A DNA stretch of 64,000 bases from UBA6019 sp035535055 (GTDB taxonomy: Bacteria > Chloroflexota > Dormibacteria > Dormibacterales > Dormibacteraceae): contig DATLQT010000100.1 in the NCBI GenBank assembly GCA_035535055.1, positions 18,470-82,469 of the forward strand, given 5' to 3'. Under the pieces are notes generated by a model. That model was not told the DNA's origin. It worked only from the letters and a program-made list of their open reading frames with translations, and made no database searches. This document shows positions 54,118-61,367 of the stretch, one piece after another (position 1 is the stretch's first letter; the number at the start of each line of letters is the position of its first letter). Both the position numbers and the translations under genes were made by a program.

Positions 54118-54971
54118 CGCGCTCTCGGGCGGCGTCAGGTGCGGCGTCAGGCACGGCGCCAGGTGCAGCGCTTCATATGGCGCCGGGCCTCGCAATTCAA
54201 GGCCGACCTCGACCTGCGCCAGGACTGTCCTATGAATCGACTCGTCCGCGACTCCTCCGACGACTCGATCCGGAAGCGGACGTACTCCCCGCTCCCGCCG
54301 ACATCGTCGAGCTGATGGCGACGCTTACCGCTCGGGATGTCCCGATCCTCGCCTCGCTGCGTCAATACCGCTATATGAACGTCGACCAGCAGCACCAGCT
54401 CTTCTTCGACAGCCAGCGTCGCGCCCAGGCACGGACCCAGTGGCTCCGCGAGCACCACCTCATCCACCGCTGGGCTGCATCCGACATCCGCACGCTGCAC
54501 CGGCTCCTGTCCGTGTTGTCCGTATGGCCGCGGGGGGCCGGCGTCCATGCCGCCTGCCTGGACCAGCCGTCCCGGCCTCACGTCGAGCGCGCCCGTCACT
54601 CCCGCGACCACTGCTTCGACATGGTCCACGACCTCGAGGCCAGCGGCTTCTTCGTGGACCTCGCCGCCGCCTGCGTTCCCCTTCGCGAGGTCGGTCTCTA
54701 CCACTGGGTCGGCGAGGAAGACTGCCGGCACCGATATCGCGCTGAGCTCGCGCCCGACGGGTGGGGGCGTCTTCTCACGCCGGTCGGCGACGTCCTCTTC
54801 TTTCTCGAGTGGGACCGGGGGACCGAGCCGCCGGGCGGCGGCACCACACTGGTCGCCGCCCGAGGCCTCGGGTTCCACGCGATCGATATTGAGCGCGACC
54901 GCTCATACCTGCCGGCTTTGATCTGCAGGGTCCGCCAGCCGGTCCACCTTCAGCGTGAGAGGGTGGCATGA
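54114..54971 (+). CDS. Replication-relaxation family protein
   Basis: A 285-residue protein of the replication-relaxation (Replic_Relax) family found on actinobacterial plasmids and integrative elements. After a low-complexity N-terminus the winged-helix part reads VPILASLRQYRYMNVDQQHQ and RRAQARTQWLREHHLIHRW. The C-terminal part has HWVGEEDCRHRYR, APDGWGRLLTPV and LFFLEWDRGTE, the conserved nuclease-like end. GTG 54114 overlaps the preceding stop (GTGA), and its own stop overlaps the next start (ATGA), showing a once-compact operon. The frame is intact. Confidence 0.75.
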   Translation: MTRSRAASGAASGTAPGAALHMAPGLAIQGRPRPAPGLSYESTRPRLLRRLDPEADVLPAPADIVELMATLTARDVPILASLRQYRYMNVDQQHQLFFDSQRRAQARTQWLREHHLIHRWAASDIRTLHRLLSVLSVWPRGAGVHAACLDQPSRPHVERARHSRDHCFDMVHDLEASGFFVDLAAACVPLREVGLYHWVGEEDCRHRYRAELAPDGWGRLLTPVGDVLFFLEWDRGTEPPGGGTTLVAARGLGFHAIDIERDRSYLPALICRVRQPVHLQRERVA

Positions 54972-55689
54972 TGGGCTCGTCTCAGGCTTCTCTGCAGCAC
55001 TCGTCTCTGGAAGCGAACGCCACCTCGTATTCGAATCGGCCTGGCTGCGGCGGCAGACGGTCCCTCCCCATCGACAACCGACCGATCCTGCTTCGCGACC
55101 CAGATCCTGCCGCCGATCTACGACCCAAACAAAGCGAGCTGCCGCAACTACTGGCCGCACAGACCTCACGCGACGTGGCGATCCTCGCAGCGCTGGACGA
55201 CCACCGATACCTCGACCAGGAGCAGGTGCGACAGCTCTTCTTCGACGGCCAGCGCCACACCCAGATCCGCACCAAGTGGCTTCGCGAGCAGCACCTCATC
55301 CAACGCTGGACCGCGCTCCATCCGCCTGGCTGGCACCGGCTCCACTCCGTCCTCCTGAACTCAGTGCGGGGGCCGGCGTCCTCGCTGCCACTCGTGGCCA
55401 GGACGTCCGTCCGTATACAACGCGAGCCCGCGAGGCGGCCGAACACTGCCTGCACTTGGTTCTCGACCTCGGCGCCAACGGGTTCTTCACCTCGGTCGCG
55501 GCGGCCGCCCGCCACCTCGAGCAGCTCAAGACGAAGGTGAGCGGGTACGTCACCCACTACCGTGGCCGCGAGCGCGCGGAACTGAACTACGTGCTCTTCG
55601 TCGCGTCCGACGCCCGGCGCGAGGAAGCCATCCGCACCGCGATGGCCAAGCAGCGGGAGCGCCGGCCAGCCGGAGGGTCGGGATCGTGA
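54968..55689 (+). pseudogene. Second replication-relaxation family protein, frameshifted and shortened
   Basis: ATG 54968 gives a paralog of the preceding protein: DVAILAALDDHRYLDQEQVRQ, then RHTQIRTKWLREQHLIQRW. After LHSVLLNS the homologous sequence (GAGVLAATRGQDVRPYTTRA, EAAEHCLHLVLDLGANGFFT) continues in another frame. It lacks the GWGR/EWDRGTE block and goes straight to a LNYVLFVASDARREE end. It is a tandem duplicate that has lost function or split its domains. It overlaps both neighbours by four bases. Confidence 0.68.
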
Positions 55690-56129
55690 AGCCGCGCCTT
55701 CGCGTGATCACCGGAGGGGGCCGGAGTCCGGCCCCCTCCCGGCGCCGCCGGCCGAGGCTGGTGGTGCTCCGCAGCGGCCCGCTGGCTGCCGAGACACACC
55801 ACGTCCTGGTCGTGCTTCCAACCGATGAGCGGGAGGGTCGGATGCAGCGAGCCATCTGGCTGGAGCGGCCCCGTTACCAGCGCCAAGACTGCTGCACGTT
55901 CTGGACCACCAACGTCCACCGCCTTCGCCGCTGGGGAGCGGCGGATGCGATCTGGCTTGGCGTCAACCTCGGGGCCAACAAGCCACTTCGCGCAGAGGAG
56001 GCGACGCTTCGACTACGGACTCCGCTCAACCGGTTCAGAGCCATTCGGCGGTCGCCGGGAACAATCGAAGACCGCATTGGTAAGCCCTCCTGGTGGGTGC
56101 GCCGGCCGGGCGGAGGCGAGGCGGCGTGA
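55686..56129 (+). CDS. Hypothetical protein of the element
   Basis: A 147-residue basic protein from GTG 55686, which overlaps the previous stop (GTGA). The N-terminal 30 residues are Arg/Pro-rich. The middle reads HHVLVVLPTDEREGRMQRAIW and FWTTNVHRLRRWGAADAIWLG, and the C-terminus is basic. I do not recognise a family. It belongs to the overlapping gene chain of the transfer remnant. Confidence 0.45.
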   Translation: MKPRLRVITGGGRSPAPSRRRRPRLVVLRSGPLAAETHHVLVVLPTDEREGRMQRAIWLERPRYQRQDCCTFWTTNVHRLRRWGAADAIWLGVNLGANKPLRAEEATLRLRTPLNRFRAIRRSPGTIEDRIGKPSWWVRRPGGGEAA

Positions 56130-56326
56130 GGACGAGGCGGGCCCGCATGGTCGAGTTGCCAGCCAAGGCCGAGGTCGGCGAGCTGCCGCCGGAAATCGTG
56201 GCGGTGGTGTCCCTGGTCGCCGAGATCCTGCTCGCTCAGCGAAGGAGACAGATCGACCTGGTCCGAGGCAAACTACCAAACCGGACTGTCGCCCGCGAGC
56301 AGCGCGATGATGGCCTGGCGGCCTGA
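56126..56326 (+). CDS. Small hypothetical protein (66 aa)
   Basis: GTG 56126 overlaps the preceding stop (GTGA). The product has ELPPEIVAVVSLVAEILLAQ, a single amphipathic or hydrophobic helix, between basic ends. It is the last gene of the chain that began at 54114. No family is recognised; the four-base overlap is the main support. Confidence 0.45.
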   Translation: MRTRRARMVELPAKAEVGELPPEIVAVVSLVAEILLAQRRRQIDLVRGKLPNRTVAREQRDDGLAA

Positions 56327-56343
56327 TGGCTACACATAGATCA

Positions 56344-56360
56344 TTGTGTACAATCCACAA
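56344..56360. promoter_or_regulatory. Palindromic operator over the -10 of the antitoxin gene
   Basis: TTGTG-TACAATC-CACAA, a perfect 5-bp inverted repeat. Its centre contains the -10 box TACAAT (56349-56354), which ends 6 bases before ATG 56361. It fits autorepression by the ribbon-helix-helix protein and a leaderless mRNA. Confidence 0.65.
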
Positions 56361-56582
56361 ATGGCCGTGCGAAAGCAGATCGTAGTGCCCAGCGAGGTGG
56401 ATAAGAGAATCCGGCGTCTGGCTCGGCAGAAGGGGATCTCCCAGAGTGCGTTGATCGTCGAGGCGGTCGAGGCGATGCCCGAGACCTCGAGCCAGCTAGA
56501 TCATCTCCTCGCCTTCGCAGGCGTGGTGAAGGAGGCTCCACCTCAGCTCTCGGAGGAGGTGGACGAGGTGGTCTACCGCTGA
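56361..56582 (+). CDS. Ribbon-helix-helix antitoxin (CopG/VapB-like)
   Basis: A 73-residue protein from ATG 56361. The RHH fold is clear: strand RKQIVVPSEVDKRIRRLARQ and helix GISQSALIVEAVEAMPE. The acidic C-terminal half (LLAFAGVVKEAPPQLSEEVD) would wrap the toxin. A PIN toxin gene follows 3 bases later. The palindrome overlapping the -10 box suggests it represses its own operon. Confidence 0.85.
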   Translation: MAVRKQIVVPSEVDKRIRRLARQKGISQSALIVEAVEAMPETSSQLDHLLAFAGVVKEAPPQLSEEVDEVVYR

Positions 56583-56585
56583 AAG

Positions 56586-57020
56586 GTGCGAGCGACTCTC
56601 CTCGACACCGGTCCGATCGTCGGCCTGCTCTCCGAAGCCGACCAGCACCACAACTCGTCGGTGGCGGCGATCAGGGCCAGCGCGGGCAAGGGCAGGAAGC
56701 TCTGCACCGCATGGGAAGTGGTCGGCGAGGCCTACACCCTCTTTCGGATGCGACTCGCGCCTCACGATTCGGCGGAACCGGCGCTGGTCGTCCTGCGCTG
56801 GGCGCGAGAGAGCGGCATCGAGTTGCTGGCCACGGTCGAAGGCGACCATCAGCGAGCGGCGGCCCTCCTCGAGCGTTACGGCCAGCTCCGCCTCTCCTAT
56901 GTCGACGCCCTGCTCCTGGCCCTGGCCGAGCGGCAACGGGTGGAAGAACTGATCACGGTCGACGCCCGCCACTTTGGCGGCGTCCGCCTTACCCATCGTC
57001 TGACCGTCACCATCGTCTGA
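56586..57020 (+). CDS. PIN-domain ribonuclease toxin (VapC-like)
   Basis: A 144-residue PIN-domain protein from GTG 56586. The acidic active-site residues are seen in LLDTGPIVGLL (first Asp), TAWEVVGEAYTL (Glu), LSYVDALLLALA (Asp) and ITVDARHFGG (last Asp). It would be a Mg-dependent RNase neutralised by the RHH protein encoded directly upstream. The pair probably stabilises the element. Length and motif order are normal. Confidence 0.88.
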   Translation: MRATLLDTGPIVGLLSEADQHHNSSVAAIRASAGKGRKLCTAWEVVGEAYTLFRMRLAPHDSAEPALVVLRWARESGIELLATVEGDHQRAAALLERYGQLRLSYVDALLLALAERQRVEELITVDARHFGGVRLTHRLTVTIV

Positions 57021-57030
57021 GGAGGTCGCT

Positions 57031-58677
57031 GTGAGCCGCCAGGAGGAATGGACCAGGGAGAGCGAGGCCGAGGCCTTGGAGAGGCTGCGGGTGGCGCCCC
57101 AGCCCGGCGCTGGGACCCCGATCCTGCTCATTTACACCCGGCAGTCCGTAACCGACTTCGACGCCCAGGGACGGCCGCGCGGGCCCTCGCTCGACCAGCA
57201 GCTCGACGCGGTCACCCATCGGGGTGAGCTGCAGGAACTCCCCTTCGAGCACTTTCAGGATGCCGACCGGTCTGGTAAGGAGACCTCCCGGCGGCCCGGC
57301 TATCTGGCGCTGATGGAGAGGATCCGGAGTGTGTCGGCCGGAGCGATCGGCGCCGTCGCCTTCTACGACGCCGACCGACTTCACCGCAATGACCTTGAGT
57401 TCTTCCGCTTCATGGCCGAGATGACCGAGCGGCGGATCCTGGTCTTCGACGCCAGTGGCCTGATCAGCAACCTCGATCGGCTCTCCTGGAAGATCAAGGC
57501 CATCGTCGCCCAGGAGGAGCGCGAGAAGGTCGCCCGACGGGTTCGCGACAACCTCCATTACCTGCGCCGCAACGGCCATCTGCTGGGCACCATCCCCCAG
57601 GGCTACCTGCGCGTGGCTGGCGAGATCACTGAGGATCCCGTGGCTGGACCGGTGATCCGGGAGATCTTCGGGCTCTATGCCAGCGGCCGCTTCAGCTTCC
57701 GGACCCTGGCCGAGCACCTGAACCGGCAGGGCGTGAAGCCGCCGCGCGGCGAGGAGAAGGCCAACCACAACCGCCCCAAGGCGGTCATCTTCACGCGCGA
57801 CGTCCTCAAGGACCTGATCGGCAACCCCTCCTACCTGGGCATGGTCCTGGTCGATGGCGAGCTCATCGAGGGCCGCCATCCGGCCCTGGTCGGGGAGGCG
57901 ACCTGGCAGGCCTGCCTGGAGGTCAAGAGGCGCAACCTGAGGCGCACCAGCAAGGCCTGGACCAAGCACACCTACCCCCTGACCCCGATCCTGCTCTGCG
58001 CCCGCTGCGGAGGGCCGATGCACGGGGAGGCCGCCTCCCGACGGGGCCACCTTCTCCGCTACTACGGCTGCCATGCCTCTCGGCGCAACCGCTCGGCGGT
58101 CAACCCCTCGCTGCCCAGGTGCGAGGCCCGCCTGGTCAGGAGCGAGGTGCTTGAGGAGGCCCTTCACCAGGAGCTCTCCAGGCTCGTCCCAAGCGATCAG
58201 ATGCACGCGGCCCTTCGCGAGCGCCTTCGCGCCGCCGACGGCCATTCCGGCAAACCGCGAAACCAGGCCGAGGCCGTGATCAAGCGACTGGCAGAACAGC
58301 TCGAGCGGGCGCGGCGGCTTTACGAGTTCGGCGAGTACGACTGGGACACCTTCTCTGCCCGGCGTGACGAGATCCAAGAGCAGCAGCGCCAGCTCGCGGA
58401 GGCCCGCCGGACCGATTCGATCGATGTGGATTGGTGCGAGGCGCAGCTCCTCGACCTGGTGGCGGCCTGGGAGGCCGCCGATCTTGGGCAGCGCTCGCGG
58501 CTGGTCGCCGGCATCTTCGACCAGCTGGAGGCGGAGGCCCTGCCCGAGGGCCGGATCCGGGTCGTTGCCGTTCCGCGGCCGGCCTGGCGCCACTACTTTG
58601 AATGTTTGGTAGTGGAGCGGGAGACGGGCTTCGAACCCGCTACCTCAACCTTGGCAAGGTTGCGCTCTACCGAGTGA
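57031..58677 (+). CDS. Large serine recombinase (integrase)
   Basis: A 548-residue serine integrase. The resolvase domain has the nucleophile Ser39 in LLIYTRQSVTD, then GPSLDQQLDAV, YDADRLHRNDLEF and the long alpha-E region. The recombinase domain (VIREIFGLYASGRFSFRTLA) and zinc ribbon (LCARCGGPMHGEAA...YGCHASRR) follow, then a coiled coil (about 410-500). GTG 57031 has GGAGG 5 bases upstream. The last 22 codons run antisense through tRNA-Gly(GCC), so the tail ETGFEPATSTLARLRSTE is tRNA-derived and not a native C-terminus. In a circular form the tail would be supplied by the left end. Confidence 0.92.
   Translation: MSRQEEWTRESEAEALERLRVAPQPGAGTPILLIYTRQSVTDFDAQGRPRGPSLDQQLDAVTHRGELQELPFEHFQDADRSGKETSRRPGYLALMERIRSVSAGAIGAVAFYDADRLHRNDLEFFRFMAEMTERRILVFDASGLISNLDRLSWKIKAIVAQEEREKVARRVRDNLHYLRRNGHLLGTIPQGYLRVAGEITEDPVAGPVIREIFGLYASGRFSFRTLAEHLNRQGVKPPRGEEKANHNRPKAVIFTRDVLKDLIGNPSYLGMVLVDGELIEGRHPALVGEATWQACLEVKRRNLRRTSKAWTKHTYPLTPILLCARCGGPMHGEAASRRGHLLRYYGCHASRRNRSAVNPSLPRCEARLVRSEVLEEALHQELSRLVPSDQMHAALRERLRAADGHSGKPRNQAEAVIKRLAEQLERARRLYEFGEYDWDTFSARRDEIQEQQRQLAEARRTDSIDVDWCEAQLLDLVAAWEAADLGQRSRLVAGIFDQLEAEALPEGRIRVVAVPRPAWRHYFECLVVERETGFEPATSTLARLRSTE
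58612..58628. repeat. Right att-like direct repeat, within tRNA-Gly 3' end
   Basis: Identical to 42876-42892. It covers the CCA, discriminator, acceptor 3' strand and the start of the T-stem of tRNA-Gly(GCC), and the last codons of the recombinase frame. Confidence 0.75.
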
Positions 58678-58688
58678 GCTACTCCCGC
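58613..58688 (-). tRNA. tRNA-Gly(GCC)
   Basis: The 76-base cloverleaf has acceptor GCGGGAG/CTCCCGC, discriminator T and an encoded CCA. The anticodon loop is TTGCCAA in a CAACC/GGTTG stem, and the T loop GGTTCGAAGCC is canonical. The serine recombinase gene ends inside it on the other strand. Confidence 0.95.
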
Positions 58689-58760
58689 ATACCCGGAGAG
58701 TTGATGGTACCCGAAGGTGCCGGACACTGGCCGTGGGCCCCGCCGCCCCGGGGACCGAGC

Positions 58761-58834
58761 TGGAGCGGGTGGCGGGAATCGAACCCGCGTAAATAGCTTG
58801 GAAGGCTACCGCACTACCATTGTGCTACACCCGC
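58761..58834 (-). tRNA. tRNA-Gly(TCC)
   Basis: The 74-base cloverleaf has acceptor GCGGGTG/CACCCGC, an encoded CCA, anticodon loop CTTCCAA (anticodon TCC) and a GGGTTCGATTCCC T arm. It is the second glycine isoacceptor of the cluster. Confidence 0.95.
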
Positions 58835-58852
58835 CTGTCGGTGTCTGAATAG

Positions 58853-58926
58853 TGGCCCGTGCGGGTTTCGAACCCGCGATCTCCGGCTTGAAAGGCCGGC
58901 GTCCTAGTCCACTAGACGAACGGGCC
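58853..58926 (-). tRNA. tRNA-Glu(TTC)
   Basis: Acceptor GGCCCGT/ACGGGCC, discriminator A with no encoded CCA, anticodon loop CTTTCAA in a GCCGG/CCGGC stem, T arm GCGGGTTCGAAACCCGC. Unlike its neighbours, CCA must be added after transcription. Confidence 0.94.
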
Positions 58927-58999
58927 GGACTCGGGAGTATATTTCGCGCCCCGGTCCGCTCGAAAGCCGGCCGGTAGAATTGGTGCCTCGGCTTTCCGC

Positions 59000-59075
59000 G
59001 GGCGGCTAGCTCAGATGGGAGAGCGCTAGCTTGACATGCTAGAGGTCGGCGGTTCGATCCCGTCGCCGCCCACCA
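59000..59075 (+). tRNA. tRNA-Val(GAC)
   Basis: Acceptor GGGCGGC/GCCGCCC, discriminator A and encoded CCA, anticodon loop TTGACAT in a CTAGC/GCTAG stem, T arm GGCGGTTCGATCCCGTC. It points opposite to the three other tRNAs, and the hydroxylase gene follows 21 bases later. Confidence 0.94.
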
Positions 59076-59096
59076 TCCGGTTCGTATCCTTGTCTG

Positions 59097-61367
59097 GTGC
59101 CCCCTTCGATAGGTCAGCCCATGCGGCGAAGGGAGGACCCGCACCTCATTACCGGCCGGGGCCGGTACGCCGGTGACATTCACCTCCCCGACCAGGCGCA
59201 CCTGGTTGTCGTCCGCTCCAGCCAGCCCCACGCCAGGATCAACGGGATCGACGTCGACGGCGCCAGGGCGAGGCCGGGCGTCCTGGCGGTCTGGACAGCC
59301 GGCGACCTGCCGGAGGAGGCCCGGGTCATCCGCGACTTCACCCCGCGCGGCCTGACGGCCCGCCCGCGGCCGGTGCTGGCCGAGGGCGAGGTGAACTACG
59401 TCGGCGACGCGCTGGCGATCGTCGTCGCCGAGACGCCCTACCAGGCGGCCGACGCTGCCGAGGCCGTCTTTGCCGACCTAGAGCCGCTGCCGGCGGCGGG
59501 CACTGTCGGCGCCGCGCTCGCGGCAGGCGCCCCGCTCGTTCACGCCGACCTTCCGGACAACTCCATGGGTGGTTACGAGCGTGCCTTCGGAGACGTCGAC
59601 GCCGCCTTCGGCGATGGCGCCGTGGTCGTGCGCGAGAGCCTCCGGCTGGCCCGCATCGCGGGGGCGGCGATGGAGCCGCGCGCAGTCACCGCGCAGTCCG
59701 ACGGAGGCCACCTGCGGGTCTGGACCTCGACCCAGCACACCTTCGGCGTCCGCGACCGCCTGAGCGAGCTCCTGAAGCTGGACAAGGCGCAGATCGAGGT
59801 CCTGGCGGAGGACGTCGGCGGCGGATTCGGACCCAAGGCCCAGGTGTACGCCGAGGAGATTCTCACCGCCTGGGCCGCGATGACGCTGAAACGTCCTGTG
59901 CGCTGGGTCGCCACCCGCAGTGAAGACACCTCGACCACCGTCCACGCACATGGCACAGTCTTCGAGGTCGAGATAGCGGGCGACCTCGACGGGCGCCTGC
60001 GGGGGTTGAGAGGACACCTCTGGCATGACGTCGGCGCCTATCCCGGTTCGGGCCCGAACCAACCCGGCCTGATGGTCGCGCACATGCTCAGCGCATACAG
60101 GGTGCCGGCCATGCATTTCCGGGTCAACCTGGTCCACACCAACACTGCCTCCACCGGCTTCGTCCGCGGTGGTGGCCGGCCGGCCGGGAACTTCGTGGTC
60201 GAGCGGATGATGGACCGCCTCGCCCGCCGGCTCGGCCTGGACCCGGCCGAGATCCGCCGGCGCAACCTGGTCCAGCCGGGCGAGATGCCCTTCGACACCG
60301 GCTTCCCGGCGGGCCGCCAGACGGTGATCTACGACTCCGGCGACTACCCCGCTCTGCTGGCGGCCGCGATGGAAGGCGTCGGCTACGCCGAGGTGAGGAG
60401 GGCGCAGGCGGAGCCAGCGGACGGCGCGCGCCTGCGCGGGGTCGGGGTCGCCTGCTGCGTCGAGTCGAGCGGCTTCGGCAGCGAGCAGGCCAGGGTGCGG
60501 GTCACCCGCGACGGGGTCGCAACTGCCTTCCTGGGCTCCACGCCGCAAGGTCAGGGCCACCTCACGGCCGCCGCGCAGGTGCTGGCCGAGCGGCTCGGCT
60601 GGCCGCTGGAGCGGGTTCACGCGGTCGCCGGCAACACGGGCGCGGTGGAGTGGGGCGAGATGACGGCCGGCAGCCGGACCGCGGTCCAGGTCGGCAACGC
60701 GGTCTCGATGGCCGCGGGCTCCACCCGGCGCTGGATCCTCGAACACGCCGCCGAGAAGCTGGAGGCGGACGCCGGCGACCTCGTGCTGGAGGACGGGGTG
60801 GTGAGCGTCAAGGGCTCCCCGGCAAGCTCGATTTCCGCCTCCGAGGTGGTTCCAGAAGATGGGCTCGAGGTCGTTGAGACATTCCAGCCAGCACTTCCCA
60901 ACGCCTATTCGAGTGGCTGCCACGCCGCGGTGGTGGACGTCGACCCCGTCACCGGCTCGGTCGAGATCGTTCGCTACGCGATCGTCCACGACACTGGGAA
61001 CCCGATCAACCCGCTGCTCGTCCAGGGCCAGCTCCAGGGCGGCTACGTCCATGGCCTCGGCTACGCCCTCTTCGAGGAGCTGATCTACCAGCCGGAGGGC
61101 GGCTTCCAGAGCGCTAGCTTCCTCGACTACACGATGGCCAGCGCGCCCGAGGTGGCCGTCGAGCCTCGGCTGATCCCGATGGGCACCCCGACACCGGCCA
61201 ACCCCGAGGGCTTCAAGGGCGCCGGTGAGAGCGGCACCATCCCGGTGCCCGCCGCGATCGCGAACGCGATCGAGGACGCGCTCCGGCAGGTCTCGCCGGA
61301 CGTCGTCATCAACGAGCTGCCGATAACCCCACAGCGAGTTTTCGAGGCACTCGGAGGGGCCACCTGA
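59097..61367 (+). CDS. Xanthine dehydrogenase/CO dehydrogenase family molybdopterin-binding (large) subunit
   Basis: A 756-residue molybdenum hydroxylase large subunit. It starts IGQPMRRREDPHLITGRGRYAGD, as in CoxL/aldehyde-oxidase proteins. It has EDVGGGFGPKAQVYAEE, the cofactor loop FVRGGGRPAGNFVVERMMD, and the catalytic Glu in FKGAGESGTIPVPAAIANA. The form-I CoxL loop AYRCSFR is absent, so this is not a classical CO dehydrogenase. No FAD or Fe-S subunit gene is next to it. The GTG follows TATCCT (59085-59090) by 6 bases, a leaderless start. Substrate unknown. Confidence 0.88.
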   Translation: MPPSIGQPMRRREDPHLITGRGRYAGDIHLPDQAHLVVVRSSQPHARINGIDVDGARARPGVLAVWTAGDLPEEARVIRDFTPRGLTARPRPVLAEGEVNYVGDALAIVVAETPYQAADAAEAVFADLEPLPAAGTVGAALAAGAPLVHADLPDNSMGGYERAFGDVDAAFGDGAVVVRESLRLARIAGAAMEPRAVTAQSDGGHLRVWTSTQHTFGVRDRLSELLKLDKAQIEVLAEDVGGGFGPKAQVYAEEILTAWAAMTLKRPVRWVATRSEDTSTTVHAHGTVFEVEIAGDLDGRLRGLRGHLWHDVGAYPGSGPNQPGLMVAHMLSAYRVPAMHFRVNLVHTNTASTGFVRGGGRPAGNFVVERMMDRLARRLGLDPAEIRRRNLVQPGEMPFDTGFPAGRQTVIYDSGDYPALLAAAMEGVGYAEVRRAQAEPADGARLRGVGVACCVESSGFGSEQARVRVTRDGVATAFLGSTPQGQGHLTAAAQVLAERLGWPLERVHAVAGNTGAVEWGEMTAGSRTAVQVGNAVSMAAGSTRRWILEHAAEKLEADAGDLVLEDGVVSVKGSPASSISASEVVPEDGLEVVETFQPALPNAYSSGCHAAVVDVDPVTGSVEIVRYAIVHDTGNPINPLLVQGQLQGGYVHGLGYALFEELIYQPEGGFQSASFLDYTMASAPEVAVEPRLIPMGTPTPANPEGFKGAGESGTIPVPAAIANAIEDALRQVSPDVVINELPITPQRVFEALGGAT

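Larger units (their letters stand above)
42876..58628. mobile_element. Putative integrative element at tRNA-Gly(GCC)
   Basis: A region of about 15.7 kb bounded by a 17-bp direct repeat (42876-42892 and 58612-58628). The right copy is the 3' end of tRNA-Gly(GCC), and the element lies on the 3' side of the tRNA, the usual island geometry. It carries a large serine recombinase next to the tRNA end, remnants of conjugative DNA-transfer genes, replication-relaxation proteins, a toxin-antitoxin pair and the Rhs locus. Joining the two ends would give the recombinase a different, open C-terminus (see findings). The boundaries are inferred from the repeat only. Confidence 0.7.

Noticed and set aside
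58629..58677. C-terminal tail ETGFEPATSTLARL of the recombinase as a real domain
   Set aside because: It is the antisense translation of tRNA-Gly, a pattern known from tRNA-overlapping open frames, and not a conserved protein segment.
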